DNA of 8,038 bases from Fidelibacterota bacterium (GTDB taxonomy: Bacteria; Fidelibacterota; Marinisomatia; Marinisomatales; UBA1611): NCBI GenBank assembly GCA_015658495.1, contig DQOT01000171.1:1-8038 (forward strand), written 5' to 3'. The notes under the pieces were generated by a model. It saw nothing but the letters and a program-made list of their open reading frames with translations, made no database searches and was not told where the DNA came from. Below are positions 6,499 through 8,038 of the stretch, piece after piece. Both the position numbers and the translations under genes were made by a program. Numbering within the stretch: the first letter of the stretch is position 1; each line of letters starts with the position of its first letter.

Positions 6499-7374
6499 AT
6501 GGAAACCGCTTCCCCAAAATTCGCCATGCGGGGAATCATTTTATGGCTCCTGATCTTGGGGTGTGCAATAGCTCAGGAAATGCCCACCATTGATTTTGCA
6601 AATTCTGAATCCCAAGAAACCGGGCTTAAAATCGATTTCTTACTTTCGGATCCGATCGAACGAGGTGATATCGCCGGTTGGATCGAGCAGGAGAATTGGT
6701 TCATCCTGAATTTTTACCACATTATTCGGCCGGATTCTGGGTTCATTAAAAATATCGCTACTTACCCGATCCAGGACATTCAACAGGTCTGGACAAATAA
6801 TTCACTACAACTCTCTTTCCAGATCGCTCGCAAGATTGGGTCTTTCGATGTTATCCTTCATGATAACGGTCGAAAAGTGCTTGTTGTATTGACCTATGCT
6901 GATTATGTGCGCCCTAAGGATGTGAACCCATCTTTTGTTTTTCCCAATCCGAAAGATGCTGAAAAGATAACACACCCTATCTCCTGGAAAGATGCACGGG
7001 AACGAACCACACTGGAAATAATCTGTGATACAGACGACCTTCCCATTTATGTGGATAATCAATTGGTAGGCCATTCACCGTTAAGGCATGCAGTCGATGT
7101 AATACCCGGCTGGCATAAAGTGGGCTATTTCCCGGAAGATTATACCAGGGATCTCAATGCAAGAACTCCAAAAGAAAAAATGATGAATGATATTCTTGTT
7201 ATGGGTCGTTTGGATGTGTTTGTGGATGAAGGGAAACATGCAACAATCGTGCTCAATTATCAAACACTGGAAGAGGATGTATTGGATTATAACAAACGTT
7301 TCCAGACAGGTGCTTGGGCAGGTTTTTCTATTTTCTTTCTTTTGATCGTCCTCATGAGTTGGGGGCTGACCTGA
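6499..7374 (+). CDS. Exported PEGA-domain protein with C-terminal membrane segment, paralogue of the preceding gene
   Basis: This 291-residue protein has an N-terminal hydrophobic segment (residues 13-25) that could be cut by signal peptidase I near AIA-QE or, because ILGC (19-22) resembles a lipobox, processed as a lipoprotein at C22. Residues 41-133 repeat the beta domain of the gene upstream, with AGWIEQENWF (59-68) matching AGWVGQENWF there. A PEGA domain lies at about 170-215, with IYVDNQLVGHSP and IPGWHKVGYF. A transmembrane helix (about 272-289) ends the protein with almost no tail behind it, so the bulk is probably periplasmic and anchored at the C-terminus. Compared with its paralogue it lacks the peptidoglycan-binding module. 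ATG 6499 follows the preceding stop by one base; ATG 6526, nearer the hydrophobic core, is the alternative, and neither has a well-placed Shine-Dalgarno. A scaffold or envelope-complex subunit is a reasonable guess, not established. Confidence 0.78.
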   Translation: METASPKFAMRGIILWLLILGCAIAQEMPTIDFANSESQETGLKIDFLLSDPIERGDIAGWIEQENWFILNFYHIIRPDSGFIKNIATYPIQDIQQVWTNNSLQLSFQIARKIGSFDVILHDNGRKVLVVLTYADYVRPKDVNPSFVFPNPKDAEKITHPISWKDARERTTLEIICDTDDLPIYVDNQLVGHSPLRHAVDVIPGWHKVGYFPEDYTRDLNARTPKEKMMNDILVMGRLDVFVDEGKHATIVLNYQTLEEDVLDYNKRFQTGAWAGFSIFFLLIVLMSWGLT

Positions 7375-8038
7375 TCTATCGATCGAATCTAAATCGGTTA
7401 TTCATTTCTTTTTTATTTCTATCATTTTTGGTAGCCACTGAAAAACCAAAAATAAAACAATGGCATAAAAAATTCGGGGCACTTGACCATTACAAATATT
7501 GGAATCCATACCGTCGTGTTTTAGATCTGAAGGGTGACCCCCAGACCTTTTATGGGCAGGATTACTATGAGGTCAAATATAATAAAGACGGCCGGATCAA
7601 GACGGTCACACGGTTTGGTAAAGACAAGGAAGCGCAGGAAACCTTTCATTTACTCTGGTCAAAATCCGGTGCACGATCTGAATATAAAGTGGAATTTCAC
7701 ACGATTGGGAACGCCCAGCGCTTGGATGAATATCTTTATGCAGACCAATTGAGTTATATTCGGCCCGGCTGGATCGCCGATGTCAAAAGCAGGAAAGATG
7801 GCCGCCCGTTTGAAGTCTCCTTTACGGATAAACTGGGGTTTACCTATTTTTATTATCATTTCAACTACAGCGTACATCGGGATGAGGACAGGGTGACTGA
7901 AGTCGTGGAATCTTCCTATTTCGACTCCAATGGTGAATTTGTAGGTCGCCATCTGATCTTCTGGGAAAGAGGTGCTTATCTTAGGATGATCCAATATTTT
8001 GACACAGAGAACAATATTATCCAAACAATAGAATTTAT
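7359..8038 (+). CDS. Exported protein of unknown family, partial (C-terminus beyond right edge), non-ATG start
   Basis: An open frame from 7293 to the window end encodes at least 200 residues. It has a hydrophobic stretch (about 7397-7440, LFISFLFLSFLVAT) followed by a polar, aromatic-rich mature region beginning EKPKIKQWHKKFG, which is a credible signal peptide with cleavage near LVA-TE. The rest contains beta-hairpin-like units such as YYEVKYNKDGRIKTVTRFG and SYFDSNGEFVGRHLIFW, loosely like the repeated YDxxG strands of secreted beta-repeat proteins, but I do not recognise a family. No ATG lies in frame before the signal peptide. TTG 7359 is used here; CTG 7371 is equally plausible, since it is preceded by a G-run and would overlap the previous stop as CTGA, a four-base junction like the common ATGA. 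The gene is probably the last visible member of the dnaG-linked array. Confidence 0.65.
   Translation, partial: MGADLIYRSNLNRLFISFLFLSFLVATEKPKIKQWHKKFGALDHYKYWNPYRRVLDLKGDPQTFYGQDYYEVKYNKDGRIKTVTRFGKDKEAQETFHLLWSKSGARSEYKVEFHTIGNAQRLDEYLYADQLSYIRPGWIADVKSRKDGRPFEVSFTDKLGFTYFYYHFNYSVHRDEDRVTEVVESSYFDSNGEFVGRHLIFWERGAYLRMIQYFDTENNIIQTIEF

Noticed and set aside
7659..8024. Minus-strand frame of 121 codons near the right edge
   Set aside because: The plus strand here has a longer uninterrupted frame with a signal peptide, in the direction of the whole array. The antisense frame has no motif I recognise.

Overview
The window is a gene-dense, moderately AT-rich bacterial chromosome segment with no mobile element, tRNA, rRNA or CRISPR array that I can see. 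The best-conserved proteins are DnaG, a YqeY-family protein, a deoxynucleoside kinase and a thioredoxin-type ArsC. Their combination with PEGA-domain envelope proteins and several starts lacking a Shine-Dalgarno sequence fits the Fibrobacteres-Chlorobi-Bacteroidetes neighbourhood. A candidate phylum such as Marinimicrobia (SAR406) is my best guess. That placement is inference from gene content, not a phylogeny.

Layout. On the minus strand, positions 1-826 hold an ArsC-like arsenate reductase and, downstream of it, a secreted protein that runs off the left edge; the two are joined by a one-base stop/start overlap. An 81-base divergent gap (827-907) separates them from a long plus-strand array that fills the rest of the window. 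In order, the array holds a deoxynucleoside kinase, a divergent beta-class DNA methyltransferase, YqeY, a CvpA-family membrane protein, DnaG primase, an exported AMIN-like/peptidoglycan-binding/PEGA protein, its shorter paralogue with a C-terminal membrane segment, and an exported protein of unknown family that runs off the right edge. Spacings are 24 bases or less, and from 2384 onward every junction is a gap of at most one base or an overlap, so these genes probably form one operon.

Functionally, the array joins DNA precursor supply and DNA modification (kinase, methyltransferase) to replication priming (DnaG) in a variant of the classic yqeY-dnaG neighbourhood. It then continues into cell-envelope genes where many bacteria have rpoD. 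The two points most worth following are the methyltransferase, whose catalytic and SAM-binding motifs both depart from consensus, and the paralogous pair of envelope proteins that appears to differ by gain or loss of a peptidoglycan-binding module.
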